Shown piece after piece: positions 43,631-55,053 of a DNA stretch of 64,000 nt. The notes under the pieces are model-generated. The model made no database searches and was not told the DNA's origin. It was given only the letters and a program-made list of their open reading frames with translations. Numbering within the stretch: the first letter of the stretch is position 1; the number at the start of each line of letters is the position of its first letter. Source of the stretch: Haematococcus lacustris (lineage: Eukaryota > Chlorophyta > Chlorophyceae > Chlamydomonadales > Haematococcaceae); the NCBI GenBank assembly GCA_030144725.1, contig JASKMD010000029.1, positions 3,337,939 to 3,401,938 on the forward strand, given 5' to 3'. Position numbers and translations under genes: made by a program.

Positions 43631-45217
43631 TCAAGTGTCCCCAACATGGGGTTGGTAATCTTCATGCAAGTACTCTTTCAATACTGAACCGTTTTCGATA
43701 GCGTTCATCACACTGGCAGCTGCGAATTACTGCGCATCTACTGGCAAGCGGCGCGTTACCTCTTGCCAGTGAGGCCATGCCGGCGCAAGCGAGCGCGGAT
43801 ACACCTCAGCTGCTCACCATCGATTATTCTAGTGGTATGTAGCGGCATCAGCGATTGAACTGCGCCTGGCATCGAGCCAGAAGTACAATCAATGTTCAGC
43901 CCGCCAGGCTCACTCCGCAAGCCTTTCACTGGTGCAGGCTGCGTCGGAGTGCCATCGTTGGGCAAGTAATAACTCGACATTTTAGCGAAGTGCGAATGGA
44001 TAGAGGTCTCTCTAGGCAGCCACACAGAAAAAGGGACCCCCTTGCACAAACTGGCATGTGGTGAGCTGACCACTGTGAGTTATTAGACTTTCGAGTTATT
44101 ACTTTGTTCGTAACTCAAAGACACAGCTGTTGGAGAAGAAAGCACGGCATTTCATTGAGTAGGCTTGTGGGAACATACTTTGGCGTGACTCAACGCTGCC
44201 TTGCAGGATTTTCTAACCTACTCCGACCGACCCTGCCCCCTCGCACCCCCTAGCAGCCCCACCACCTCCCAGCCCCCGCAGAAGCCTCACACCCCCTCCC
44301 GCCCCCTCCCAGCCCCCCTACTGCCCCGCCACCCCTTCCCAACCCCCCCCAATCCCCTCCCACCTCCTCCTACCACCTCCTCCCACCTCCTCCCGCCACA
44401 CCCTCCCCCACCCCCCCCCACCCCTCCCACCTCCTCCCAGCCCCTCCCACCCCCTCCTGCTGCCCCCCCCTCCTGCTGCCCCCCCCTGGCAGCAGCTGGC
44501 AGCTGGTGCTGGCGCCGCCCCTGGACTGCCCCCCCCTCCTGCTGCCCCCCCCTGGCAGCAGCTGGCAGCTGGTGCTGGCGCCGCCCCTGGGCTGCCCACC
44601 CCTCCTGCTGCCCCCCCCTGGCAGCAGCTGGCAGCTGGTGCAGGTGCTCCCCCTGAGCTGCTCACATCTCCAGCCGAGCAGCAAGGGGCCACATCGCAGC
44701 TGGACACGAGCTCTACACGCAAGCGGAGGGCGGGCGTGAGAGATGGGACCCAACCTGCTGAGGAAGGTAACAGAGCAATAGCCTCCACACCTTGTAGGGT
44801 TGTGTAGAGTGGCCAAGTCATCAGTACAGCTCACGAAGGGGTCAAGCATCGCAGCAACCTTGTATATTTCCGAGCATGGGTGAAGGGGCGTTGTTAGATC
44901 GGTTTGGCATGCCATGTGAATCGTTTTGACTGCGCGACTGTGCCTCACTGTGCGCAGGTGCTCCTGGGCCACGTCGGTCACGTCGGTCGGTCGCGGCGAG
45001 GCCCGCATGAGCATAAATGGCATGAATTTGAATGTCAAGATTTGAGCCGCCATAGCACTCAGCACACTGCACTATATTTAATGATACAAGCTGCACCACA
45101 TACCTGACAGAGTCCTCCATCCAGTGATGTGCGTAGCATAAATAGAAACCACGGGGCTGAGACGCGGCGTCGTTTTGATTACCAGGGGTCGGTTTTCTGT
45201 TAGTTGGGGACACCTGA
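43631..45217 (-). mobile_element. TIR element, copy 3
   Basis: Left end TCAAGTGTCCCCAAC (43631), right end GTTGGGGACACCTGA (45203-45217). Same family as copies 1 and 2, with a more diverged Pro-rich minisatellite (about 44460-44660; LPPPAAPP-type repeats on the plus strand). Head-to-tail with copy 2. Confidence 0.78.
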
Positions 45218-45841
45218 CTCACCCACTGAAGGCTTCAGGAATAAAAGGTTTCACTGACGAGTTCCTCGAGATGTCGTCTGTGCAATAGTTGACCCGCACG
45301 AGCCTTGAAGCTTCCTCTTCATTGCGATGTCGTTCCATCAGATCATATGCATTGGCGCAGTGAGTGCCCCCCACCACCACCACCATCGGAGGTTTGGAAA
45401 CAGCCACGTGAAGCTAGTGTTGACGCCACATCCAGCAAGGGCTCACAGGAGGCCAGTGGCCACCCGGTCGCGATCCATGTCACACTGTCGCTGCGCGCGT
45501 GATTGGTGGTGGGCGAGACAGGAGAGACCGTACGCGAAGGAGATGGCGTAGTGCTCCTGCAACTAACAATCTGAACAAGCCCAAACAGCGAGGGCACGCA
45601 CAACCTCGGACTTCTTGTTTATTGCGAGGGTGAGTGCGACCGCTGACATGGTGTGGAGGGGGCGACTGCTGCCAGCGCTCGCAAGTTTGCGGGATGCTCT
45701 ACGAGCGGGGCCTGTCAGTCTGACAAGTCAAACCTGCCCGCCGACGCAGGCCAGCCGCGAGAGCCCAGCCCAGCCCCAGCTAGTGGCTCTGAGCACGCTT
45801 TGGCTGAGCGCTCATCAAAACACAGCCGCAACGCAGCAGTG
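45218..45841. other. Upstream region of KCS copy 2
   Basis: Between TIR element copy 3 and the KCS start codon. A minus frame (45603-45343, with a Gly run GGGGGG) and short plus frames exist, but none is recognised. The last 100 bp correspond, with many changes, to the 5' flank of KCS copy 1. Confidence 0.4.
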
Positions 45842-45991
45842 ATGTCTCCGCGGCAGCCGATCCTGTTGGTGGATGTGAACGCCTACCTGCCCCCCGCGGA
45901 GTACAAGGTCAAATGGGAGCTAGGACAAAGGCTGCACCGGCAGAACGACATCTACACAGAGGATGAAATCAGGTTTCAGGAGAGGTATGGC

Positions 45992-46060
<69 letters not shown>

Positions 46061-48673
46061 ACTACTACACGCACAGCAGCCACTACCACCAGCAAGCACT
46101 GCTGTCGTGAGCTAGTGAAGTTGATAGGGCTGTTGGCCTGATGCATGTATCATGCTGCCTGGTTCAGTGTTTTCAGCTTTGGGGGGCCTGCTGGTGCCAG
46201 CTGGCCACTGCTTCTGCCCTGCGCAGGGTGTTTGAGCGCAGTGGGCTGCACCCCGAGCGCACCTACCTGCCTCCCTCCCTGAACCCCCGCTTTGTGGGCG
46301 TGCAGCCAAAGACAGGCAAGCCCAAACCTGATGGTCACCTTCAGCAGGGCAGGGCCCTCACTACTGAGCACTATCAGCCGCTGGCCATCCCCCAGCAGGC
46401 GCGCCCCCTACCCAGCATGCACTGCCATGGTGTGCAGGGTCAGTGGCCTGGTGTGTGCTGGTGCGCAGGGCTGGTTGAGGCTGCCACTGAGGCGCAGCTG
46501 GTGCTGTGCGGCGCCCTGGAGGGCCTGCTGGCCAAGACTGGGCTGGCCCCTGCCGACATTGACATCCTGGTCACCACCTGCTCCATCTACTGCCCCACAC
46601 CCAGCCTGGCCTCCATGCTCATCAACCACTTCAAGATGCGGCCGGGCATCCAGTCCTACCACCTGGGGGGCATGGGCTGCGCCAACGGGGTGGTGGGCGT
46701 GAACCTGGTCAGGGACCTGCTGCAGGTAAGGGGGAACGGCCAGGACTCAGTGGCTCTGGCTGCGCCACCCTTTGCCAGCCTGCAGCTGCACACGCACAGC
46801 AGCTCCAGCCTGTGAGCCGTGTCCATGTTTAGCACTGGAGGGTACCTGCATGGGCCTTGGCCGGCCATGACTAACCCTAGCCCACCACTCTGCTGCTGCT
46901 GCTGCTGCTGCTGTTGCTGCTGTTGCCAGGCTCGGCCCAACAGCAACGCCGTGTTCCTGACCACTGAGGTCACCACCCCGGCCTTCTATCCGGGCCATGA
47001 CAAGCACCGCCTGGTCACCAACCTGCTCTTCCGCATGGGCGGCGCTGCCATGCTCATGTCCAACAAGTCTGCTGCATGGGCAGGGCGAGCCAAGTACCAG
47101 CTGGCCTTCAACCACCGAGTGCACATTGGGTCGTCTGATGAGGCGTACACGTGAGCAGCAGGGGTGGCTGGGCAGCAGTTGGGGCATGGTGCTGCACCGT
47201 GTCCTGCACCAGGCTGTGGCAGCATCCTGGTCACTGCCTGCATGTGTGGCCTGCATGCAGGGCCATCCACTATGGGCCAGATGACAAGGGCATCAATGGC
47301 GTGTACTTGGTGAGCAGCCAGCCCCTCATCCTCCTCCCCAGTGGCTGGGTCTGCTGAGCGTGCCAGCTGCTCGGGCCAGCTGCTCATGCTGTGTTTGCCC
47401 AGCTCCTTCCCAGGCTCATCCCACCCTGCCCCGCTGCCGCCTGGGATGCAGGGCAAGAATGTGGTGACGGAGGCGTCCCGCGCGCTGACCAAGGTGATGT
47501 GGGCTGTGGGGCCGCATGTGCTGACTCCGCGCCAGAAGGCCGAGTTTGCGGCCAACTGGGTGCGGCGCAAGCTGCTGGGCGCGCAGTCCGTGGCGCCCTA
47601 CCAGCCCCGCTTCAATGGAGCAGTCTCACACTTCCTGCTGCATGCAGGTGGGCTGAGTAGGGCAGGGCAAGGCAGAGCAGGGCAAGAGGGTAGCTGCTGC
47701 ATAAGGTGATGGTGTCGATAGGGGTCACCAACAGGCAATGTGGTGACAGACTGCCACTGAATGCAGCTTCCTTTTGAACCAGATGCATGCCTATGCGGCC
47801 TGGCACCCCTGCTGCCTGTCCACCAACGTGCCCTGCCGTCACCACCTGCGTCACAGCTGCCCCTCACCTGCCCCTGGCCCCTGCGCTGTGCCCCTTCCCT
47901 CCTGACCAGGCGGTGCCAAGGTGCTTGACGGGCTGGGCAAGGCACTGCAGCTGGATGAGCATGACCTGGAGCCGTCCCGGGCCGTGCTGCGTGACTACGG
48001 CAACGTGTCCTCCAGCACCACCTGGTACACGCTGAGCTATGTGGAGACAGTGCGCGGGGTCAAGAAGGGCGACAAGGTCATGCAGGTCGGCGTGGGCTCA
48101 GGCATCAAGTGCGGCGTCAACGTGTGGAAGGTGGGTGCCACCACAGGCCATCTGCAGCGAGGGCCGCTGGGGCAGGGCAGGGAGTCAGGCCTTGCTGCAG
48201 CAGGGCCGTGGGGCATGGGCGTGCCAGGGAGAGGGAGGCTCAGCATGGGCTGCTGCAAAGCTGGGAGTGGGCTGGTGCACATGTGTGTGTGCCTGCTGCC
48301 TCCTGGCTTGCCTCCTGCCTATGGCTGCGCCTGGCTGTGGCTGCAGGCGCTGCGGGACGTGAAGGACGTGCATGAGGTGTGGGAGACGTATGTGCCCCCA
48401 GAGCAGGCAGCAGCGGCACGGGCGGCTCGGGCCCGCCCCGTACTGCATGTAGACGGGGCGCATGCGGGCCGCCACCTGGCCATGCGTGCACTGTTCATGG
48501 TGCTCATGCTGGCGCTGCTGCTGGCGCTACACACGCTGCTGGCACTGGAGGGGGGGCAGTGGGAAGCCAAGGCTGCGGGGCTGGCGCACACACTGTGGGG
48601 CGGGGCACAGGGATGGCTGACCAGCCCAGCTGCTGCTCAGCAGCTGCCTGGCGCCACAGTGCAGGAGCTGTGA
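45842..48673 (+). CDS. 3-ketoacyl-CoA synthase, copy 2
   Basis: Same eight-exon gene as copy 1 in opposite orientation: 45842-45984, 46227-46333, 46469-46725, 46930-47150, 47261-47309, 47452-47647, 47910-48130, 48347-48673 (TGA); 506 residues, all joins in phase. Catalytic Cys154, His323 and Asn356 are intact, and the C-terminal hydrophobic segment is present. Intron 1 holds a CAG array of about 21 units (45993-46056), against about 7 in copy 1. Exons 2-8 are nearly the same as copy 1, whereas exon 1 and the promoter are clearly older in divergence. Both copies look functional. Confidence 0.93.
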
Positions 48674-48811
48674 GGGGCCTCTGCGGCCTGTTGGGGTGCT
48701 GAGTGACGGGCCCAACCACTGTGCCATGACCGCATACACCAACCTGCACTGAGCATCCTGCAAGCTTGGGTTCGATCGTGATAGGCCGCCTTGGGGTGCA
48801 GTACACGAGCT
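45926..48811 (+). repeat. Right arm of the KCS inverted repeat
   Basis: Pairs with 36224-39067. Ends on the 3' side at GTACACGAGCT (48811), after which the sequence is unrelated. About 6.9 kb separates the arms. Confidence 0.9.
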
Positions 48812-49320
48812 TGCATTCTCACAGTCATTAAGCCATCCTTGACATGCTGTGGTGACGGTCTTTTGAAGGAAGGGCCTGCCTGCTACTAGCAGCGTCCTTT
48901 TGATCCAATGCAAGCCGACATTCGACGTCCATTACTTCACTAAGTTTTGTGTTGCGTTGAACCCTGTATAGTGTTGGGTGTCGCAGTGCTTGCTGTGCAG
49001 CTATGCTTGTCAACCTGGGCACTGGTTGTTGCTGAGACAAAGAATAAGAAATGAGGTATGCCTACCTACATGGATCAAAGTGGACAATGTGCGTACTGGT
49101 CTTGCACTTTGCATGCTGTGAGGGCAGCCATTGATTTCAACCAGGCTGTTTTGGCACTAAGGATTTTTCGGTATTCTAAACAGGGGACGGGCACGGACCT
49201 TTTCTTCGGTCTGAGACAAATTGCTTACGTCGAGGATTGTGACACACCCTGTGCGTGATCTGAAAGTTCCTATCCTGGACACACCCTTTTCCTCTTCGCC
49301 GGCTGGGAGGAACTTATAAG
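48812..49320. other. Intergenic between KCS copy 2 and the NECAP-like gene
   Basis: About 500 bp holding the presumed promoter of the NECAP-like gene. No other gene or repeat recognised. Confidence 0.4.
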
Positions 49321-52300
49321 ATGGACGATAGCTGTGAGCAGACACTGCACGTCTGTCGGGAGGTCCAAGTTTTCGCGATACCCCCACGAGGCCCGAGCGG
49401 TCACGTCTCTGGGGAGTGGGCTGTTGCAGCGCGGGTGTTCTCGGGCAGGCTCAAGGTGGTCTCGAAGGGTAATGCTCTTACCATAAGGCTGGAGGACCCT
49501 TCAAGGTGCGCTTTGTCTCATCTGTGACATGTCATGAACCTGACTGGCAGCTACTACCCCTCCCTCTCTATTCACAAGCACCCTTGATGATGCCTGCCTG
49601 GTTGCAGTGATGAGTTGTTTGCCATGTGCCCCATCCCACATGGCCAGCGCAACATCTGCGTGGAGCCGGCAATAGACAGCAAGCGGAACTTTGTGATCAG
49701 GGTGGAAGAGTGAGCTGCAGCAGCCCACAGTAAGCACATGCACATCATCAGCACCTTTGCCCTCAACCTAGAGCCTTCATTGCAGTCGAACACTATGTGT
49801 GGACCACCACAATACGGTGTTTTATCTGTGTGGAGTTCCCATGCACATGGCATACACATGGCTTATACATGGCATACACACGGGCATGGTCGCCTGCCAC
49901 CTACACTGTCGCCTGACCCAGAGGGCTATTGTGTAGAGTTGGCATGTCTTGCATGCACTAAGTGTAAGCTGATGACAGCTCAACAAAAGGGGGCCACACA
50001 CTACTGTGCCACAGCGGGCTGCTGCTGGGCCTTTGGTGGCTTGTCTTGCAGCCGCTTGTACCCCAGGCCTGGGTACTCCTTGCCCTTGGCTGGCAGAGCT
50101 CCCTGCTCTGGCCACCAGCACAGCTCCAGTGGGCGCCACCTGCTCTCCCCAAGCGCCACTAGGCTCATACCTGCTCATACCTGCTCATACCTACTTGTAC
50201 CCGTGTGTCATTCACTCTCACACCTCCAAAGGGCACCTTTAAAGGGCACCTCCAAACGGCGACATGCACTGGCCATGAGGGTGCGGCTGCGGCTGCATCA
50301 GCGGCTGGCCCATGAGGGTGTGTGGAGGTGGTCACCCAGTGCCTGACACGCAGCAGGCTTCACCCGAGGCATGTTGCATGCCAGCCAAACCACCAGGATG
50401 ACTTTCGGCACCCCACATACAGATGTGTGCTGCACATGTCAGACACTGACCCTGCCTATCCTGCCTGCCTACCTCCACCCTCCCTACCTCCACTGCCTGA
50501 CCAGCTGCCTCAGCTTCCGCCAAGCTTCCTGCCTTCCACCACTAACACATTCACCCCTGGATCAACAACCGCCACCAGCGCCCTCCAGCACCAGCCTCTC
50601 ATCTGCATCTGAAGCAGACCAGGCAAAGCAGCCAGTCCATCATGTGATCCACGGTGGCCCATTTCTGCACTAATTGACCACTGCACTGGCCTTTGCTTGC
50701 AGTCCGGCCAGCAAGCGACATGCTTTCTTGGGCATGAGCTTTCAAGAGCGCGAGCCTGCCTTTGACTTCATCAGTGCGCTGGTGAGCCGACCCCAACACC
50801 CACTGTGTCCACAAAACTGCACCTCAAGCTGCAGGAGCCACCCTCATATGACGCCGCCTGACCCTCTAAAGGGGCGACTATCCAGTTTGGCATGGCAAAC
50901 ATGGCCCGAAAAATGGCCTGACACAGCTTGAACATGGCGCACACTACTGTGCCTCAGCAGGCTTCTCTCACTGCTGCTGGTGCTTGGTCTTGCAGCTACT
51001 TTCATCCCAGGGCCTGGGTGCTCTTTACCCTTGGCAGGCACCACTGTAACAGTCTTGCTTGGCTTCCTGTCAGCCTCTTGACTCCTTGACCTTGGCTATC
51101 ATCAGCTATCACTGCCAACACAGCTCCCCTGGGCAGCACTGGGCACCATCAACATGCTGCATGTGCAGCGCTGCATTGCAGTCCCTGTCTACCCACCTGC
51201 CTGGCTGTGGTGCTGGCTTGGCTTGGCTTGGCCCTTGCTTTCACCTTTGCCCCTGGCTGGGGCTCCCTCGCACAGCTGAGCCCACCCAGATGGTGCGGTG
51301 CTCATCCACCAAGCCAGGCAGCCTGTCAACCTCCTTGGCCTCCTTGTGTCTGTGTGGGCAGCCATGCATGAGGTGTTGGGACACAACGTGAGGAAGAGTG
51401 ATGGTGCTGGCATCCGCAGTTGGGTGAAGACTGTGCATCCAAGGCCCAGCAGCAGCAGCAGCAGTCTGCTGAGGCACAGTAGTGATGCCTTCCATCAAAC
51501 TGTCATCAGCTTACATGTTTGTCACACCGACTCTAGGCTAAACCCTGTCGCAGGGGTCAGGCAACAGTGTAGGTGGAAGGCGCATGTTGCTAGCTGGGCC
51601 GATGAGGGAGGTGCTGACATGTGCAGTACCTGGCAGCCAGTTGGATGTCAGTTAAGTCAACTGGTGCTTGAGGTGTCTGTACAAAGCATGGGTCGTGCAT
51701 GGACTACCCCTCCTGGCATGGCACCGGCATGGGCATGGCACCTGTGCCTCAACAATGTGACGGACGCTGAGTATTTGATGTGTGAGGCCATTCTCTTAGT
51801 ACTGCTAGAGGGCTCGTCGTGGATCACAGCACCTTGGCCCTCAACCTAGAGCCTTCATTGCTGTCGAACACTAGTTGTGGACCACTACAAAACGATGTTT
51901 TGTCTGTGTAGAGTTCCCATGCTCACGGCATGCACATGGCAAAGACATGGCATACACATGGGCATTGCCGCCTACCACCCTACACTATTGCCTGACCCAG
52001 AGGGCTATTGTGTAGATTTGGCATGTCTTGCATGCACTAAATGTAAGCTGATGACAGCTCAAGAAGGGGGCACACTACTGTGCCACAGCAGGCTGCTGCT
52101 GGGCCTTGGGTGGCTTGTCTCGCAGCCGCTTGAAGCCCAGGCCTTGGCAGGCAACTTTCCCTGCTCTGGCCGGTAGCACAGCTCCAGTGGGCGCCACCTG
52201 CTCTCCCCTATGCGCTGCATGTTCAATGCTGCATTGCAGTCCCTGTTCAGCCACCTGCCTGGCTGCGGTATTGGCTTGGCTTTGGCAGCCTTGCCCTTGT

Positions 52301-53782
52301 TGGGCTCAGCTGCCGGCTCAGCCTTGGTGTGCTTGCTGCGCTTGGCTGGCAGGGGAGTGCTGGGCCCAGGCTCTGAGGCTGCTGGCTGTGAGGCTTCCTG
52401 GCTGCTGCGTGGGGCCTGTGGGGGCTTGCGGGGGGCCACTACTGGGCACCACATCAGGCCCCTCACTGCGCTCATACCTGCTCATACCTGCTTATACCTG
52501 CTTATACCCGTGCGTCACTCACTCTCGCGCCTTCAAAGGGCAAGCCTCCAGAGGGCACCTCCAGTGGGCACCTCCAAAAGGGGCTCCATAGGCTGTGTAC
52601 ACTAGGTTTGACATCTTACACTCGAGGGTTTGTTCCAGAACCGCAAGATATCAACTCAAATGTACTCACCTCACTCTGAGCCAGCATCCACGAGGCAGTC
52701 TTCCGTAGCATACCTGGTTTAGGGCAGGAAATAAGAACGACTGGTGGTCAAAGGTAGGAGGGCCCAGGGGCCGCCCCGTACCATTTGCCTCTTGAGCATC
52801 TGGCGTGGATGACAGCGGCTGGCCTGGCTGGCTGATGTACAGCTGGCTGCTCGCTGGTCAGCTTGCTGCTAGGGGCATGCAAGGTGCATGCAACGTTCCA
52901 GGGATGTGTGGGGGACATGCTGGTGCACTCGGGGTTCCAGCTGCCCTGCTGCCGCCCATGTGTGCAGATCAAACACGAGTCATGTGTTGAGCGGGGCCTG
53001 GCAGCCCAGGCCCTTCAGGGAGGGGCTGTGAGCAGCCACCCCTCTGGGTCAGGGCCAGGAGCAGCGCAGCGAGCGGCCGCTGCCGCTGAAGTTGCAGTCC
53101 TGTACGCTCCCCAAGCCCAGCAGCTGGCGCTGAAGGCTGGGCAGACGATTCACGTCAACCTGCGGCGCCCGGCCGGGGCCCTCACAGGAGGCACCTCAGC
53201 CAGCAGCAGCAGCAGCAGCAGCAGTGGGGGCCTCGGCAGGCAGGCAGGGCCCCAGGTCTCCAGTGCACCCCAGCTGGCCGCCACACCCACCCCAGGAGGC
53301 GGCCTGCGTCTTGCCCCGCCGCCGGTGGACCTGCTAGGGGTGCGTGTCACTGCCTGCCGCTGCACCACCCTATCTGCCAGATGAAGTTTAGTCCACATCT
53401 AGTCACACTACATCCGCACTCGGTGCTGAGCCCTGCGTGCTGGTGAAAGCATCCCCCTATGCGCAGGGTCCTAGGGCTCACGTTCCTGTCGCACTCCTGC
53501 CACATGCATGAGCTAATGATATGATTGTGCTGCATGCTCACGCAGGCGCGCGAAATGCCCGGGCACAAGCTGGCGCAGGCTCCGGCAGCCAGCTGGGCAG
53601 TGGTGACCCCCGCGCCCAACCCGGCCTCGGCTGCGGCCTCTGCCGGGGGTTCAAAACCGGCCGCCCCCGCATTCGACGTCTTTGCGGACTTGCAACAGCC
53701 CGCGACGCTGTTTCAACCCCGTGTAGCAGCTGCATCGCAACCCGCAGCTTCTCACGACACCGGCTGGGCCACCTTTGACTGA
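49321..53782 (+). CDS. NECAP-like adaptin-ear-binding coat-associated protein
   Basis: Clathrin-coat accessory protein of endocytosis, with a PH-like (PHear) N-terminal domain. Exons 49321-49505, 49608-49709, 50703-50781, 52968-53339 and 53546-53782 join in phase, giving 324 residues. They read VQVFAIPPRGPSGHVSGEW, GRLKVVSKGNALTIRLEDPS, ELFAMCPIPHG, DSKRNFVIRVEE, KRHAFLGMSFQEREPAFDFI (family: FIGIGFTDRGDAFDFN) and LALKAGQTIHVNL (family: L-GQTIKIN). The C-terminal half is Ala/Ser/Pro-rich with APAFDVFADL and ends GWATFD, a W-x-x-F type motif like those that bind adaptor ears. A Ser run comes from a CAG tract near 53205-53222. Introns 2 and 3 (nearly 1 kb and 2.2 kb) hold most of the Fanzor-derived copies in this part. 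Confidence 0.9.
49749..50260 (-). mobile_element. Family A Fanzor element, 3'-end copy, in NECAP intron 2
   Basis: The right end (CAGCACCTTTGCCCTCAACC, 49749) and 3' region are followed by the last codons of the nuclease, stop at 50003-50001: SRWRPLELCWWPEQGALPAK, then GKEYPGLGYKRLQDKPPK. Beyond about 50158 come GCTCATACCTGC repeats and AAAGGGCACCTCC repeats of the 5' region, so it is an internally deleted element without a recognised left end. Confidence 0.72.
50930..51500 (-). pseudogene. Degenerate internal Fanzor fragment (RuvC-II and RuvC-III) in NECAP intron 3
   Basis: The minus strand reads GLVDEHRTIWVGSAV (RuvC-II, near 51315), then QAKPAPQPGRWVDRDCNAAL (RuvC-III, near 51180), then PAKGKEHPGPGMK (near 51030). 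The lengths between motifs are shortened and frames change, so it is dead. Confidence 0.65.
51436..51590 (+). repeat. Plus-strand scrap of a family A C-terminus and 3' region
   Basis: AAGGCCCAGCAGCAGCAG...GAGGCACAGTAG, then CTGTCATCAGCTTACA and TGTCACACCGACTCTAGGCT, match the end of the family A gene and the start of its 3' region in the plus orientation, next to minus-oriented copies on both sides. Confidence 0.6.
51827..52636 (-). mobile_element. 810-bp family A Fanzor element with both ends, coding part reduced
   Basis: Right end CAGCACCTTGGCCCTCAACC at 51827; left end AGGGTTTGTTCC finishing at 52636. Inside, the minus strand encodes VRGLMWCPVVAPRKPPQAPR, RWLNRDCNAALNMQRIGESR (RuvC-III) and WRPLELCYRPEQGKLPAK, then a short deletion breaks the frame before the stop region. 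RuvC-I and RuvC-II are absent. It lies in NECAP intron 3. Confidence 0.8.
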
Positions 53783-55053
53783 CACATAAAATAAGAATCG
53801 AAGCGACGGCCTAGCTTGGCGCTTGGCTGGTTACCGGAGGCTCTGTGAACATTATGCAAGTTGGCTGGGGGAAGGGGTAGAGAATTTGTGACTTCCGGTT
53901 GCCCAATTTGTAGTGATTTGTACACCGCATTGCACGTAAGGAGGCCACACCTGGCTGGCTGACGAGGTCTGCAGTGCAGGTCAAACGCACTCTGAACGCT
54001 AAATGTACCCAACTACAGGTGTCAACGGTTAATGCCGCATCAGCCGTTCGGTTGCTTGGGTTCTAGGGCCTTGGGACTCGCTACAATGCAATCCATGGCT
54101 GCATGCACTGACACGTCACGCCATGATATGTAGCAAAAGGACCATGTTCGACCAAGTTTGACAGGCCGGGCTCGGCAATACTCCCAGCACGTTAGCTGAG
54201 GCGGTGTCAGTGATTGCTCCGGCACTTCCCTGACGCCCAAGGTTGGGCAATACCTGTTGGCCTGGCTGACATGCTCTGGCAGCGAGCTGTCTCTGCTATT
54301 AGGCTGGGTACAGGGCACCTTCTTGGGGGCATCTCCACAGGGTACCTCCAAATGGCACCTCCAAAGGGCACAGCCATGCCTTTCAGCAGCCTGCTTTCCC
54401 TGCTGCTGCTGCTGCCTGTGCCGCTGCTGCACTGTTTGCCCTCCTCCATGCGCTGCTGCCCCTGCTCCTCCATTGGCTCCAGTGCCACCAGGCTCCATGG
54501 CAGCCACCAAACCAGCGCACTGAAAACAGGTCAAGGAGCTGGACAGGGGCCTGCCCAGTCGCCACTGTCCCTGCCTGCATGCCTGGCTGGCCCTGCAGGG
54601 ACCTCACAGTGCAGCAGAGGAAGTTGAAGATCAGCCACCTCCCCAAGTAAGGTTGTCTTGCAGGGGCCTGGCAGCAGCCCTGCCCAGCTGCGGTGACACA
54701 GCTTGCCTTGAGGTTGGGTCAAGGCGCCAGGCTGTGGTCACAGCTTGAGGCTGGGGAGGGACAGGGTGCCAAAGGGGGTCAGGCCTGGCTGGATCATCTC
54801 TGCGCAGAGGGTGGGCGGGAACATTGTAGGGACTGAGTACAGCAGCAGCCAGGGAGGCCTCTAGGTAAGGTTCACTAGGCCACACCCCTCCCCTGACCCT
54901 GACTCTGCCTACTGTCAGGGCTGGCTGCCAGCAGCCCAGCCACACGGCAGCAGGCCAGCCAGCCGCCACCAAGCCAGCCAGCCGCCAGCAGGGCAGTCAA
55001 CCGCCAGCAGGCCAGCCAGGCAGCAGCAGGCCAGCCAACCGCCAGCCTCCCAC
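53783..55053. other. Region between NECAP and the YchJ-like gene; scraps of Fanzor 5' repeats
   Basis: Includes GGTACCTCCAAATGGCACCT and CACCTCCAAAGGGCACAG (about 54338-54375), the family A 5'-subterminal repeat type; another scrap is near 56166. On the minus strand an acidic helix-like text (LEPMEEQGQQRMEEGKQCSS, about 54480-54420) might belong to the last exon of the YchJ-like gene, but phase does not fit. Tandem CCAGCCAGCCGCCA repeats lie at about 54920-55045. Confidence 0.4.

Noticed and set aside
36224..48811. The inverted repeat as a pure assembly artefact
   Set aside because: Exon 1 and the promoters differ at many positions and the loop is unique, so the arms are real paralogues; an artefact would give identical arms throughout.
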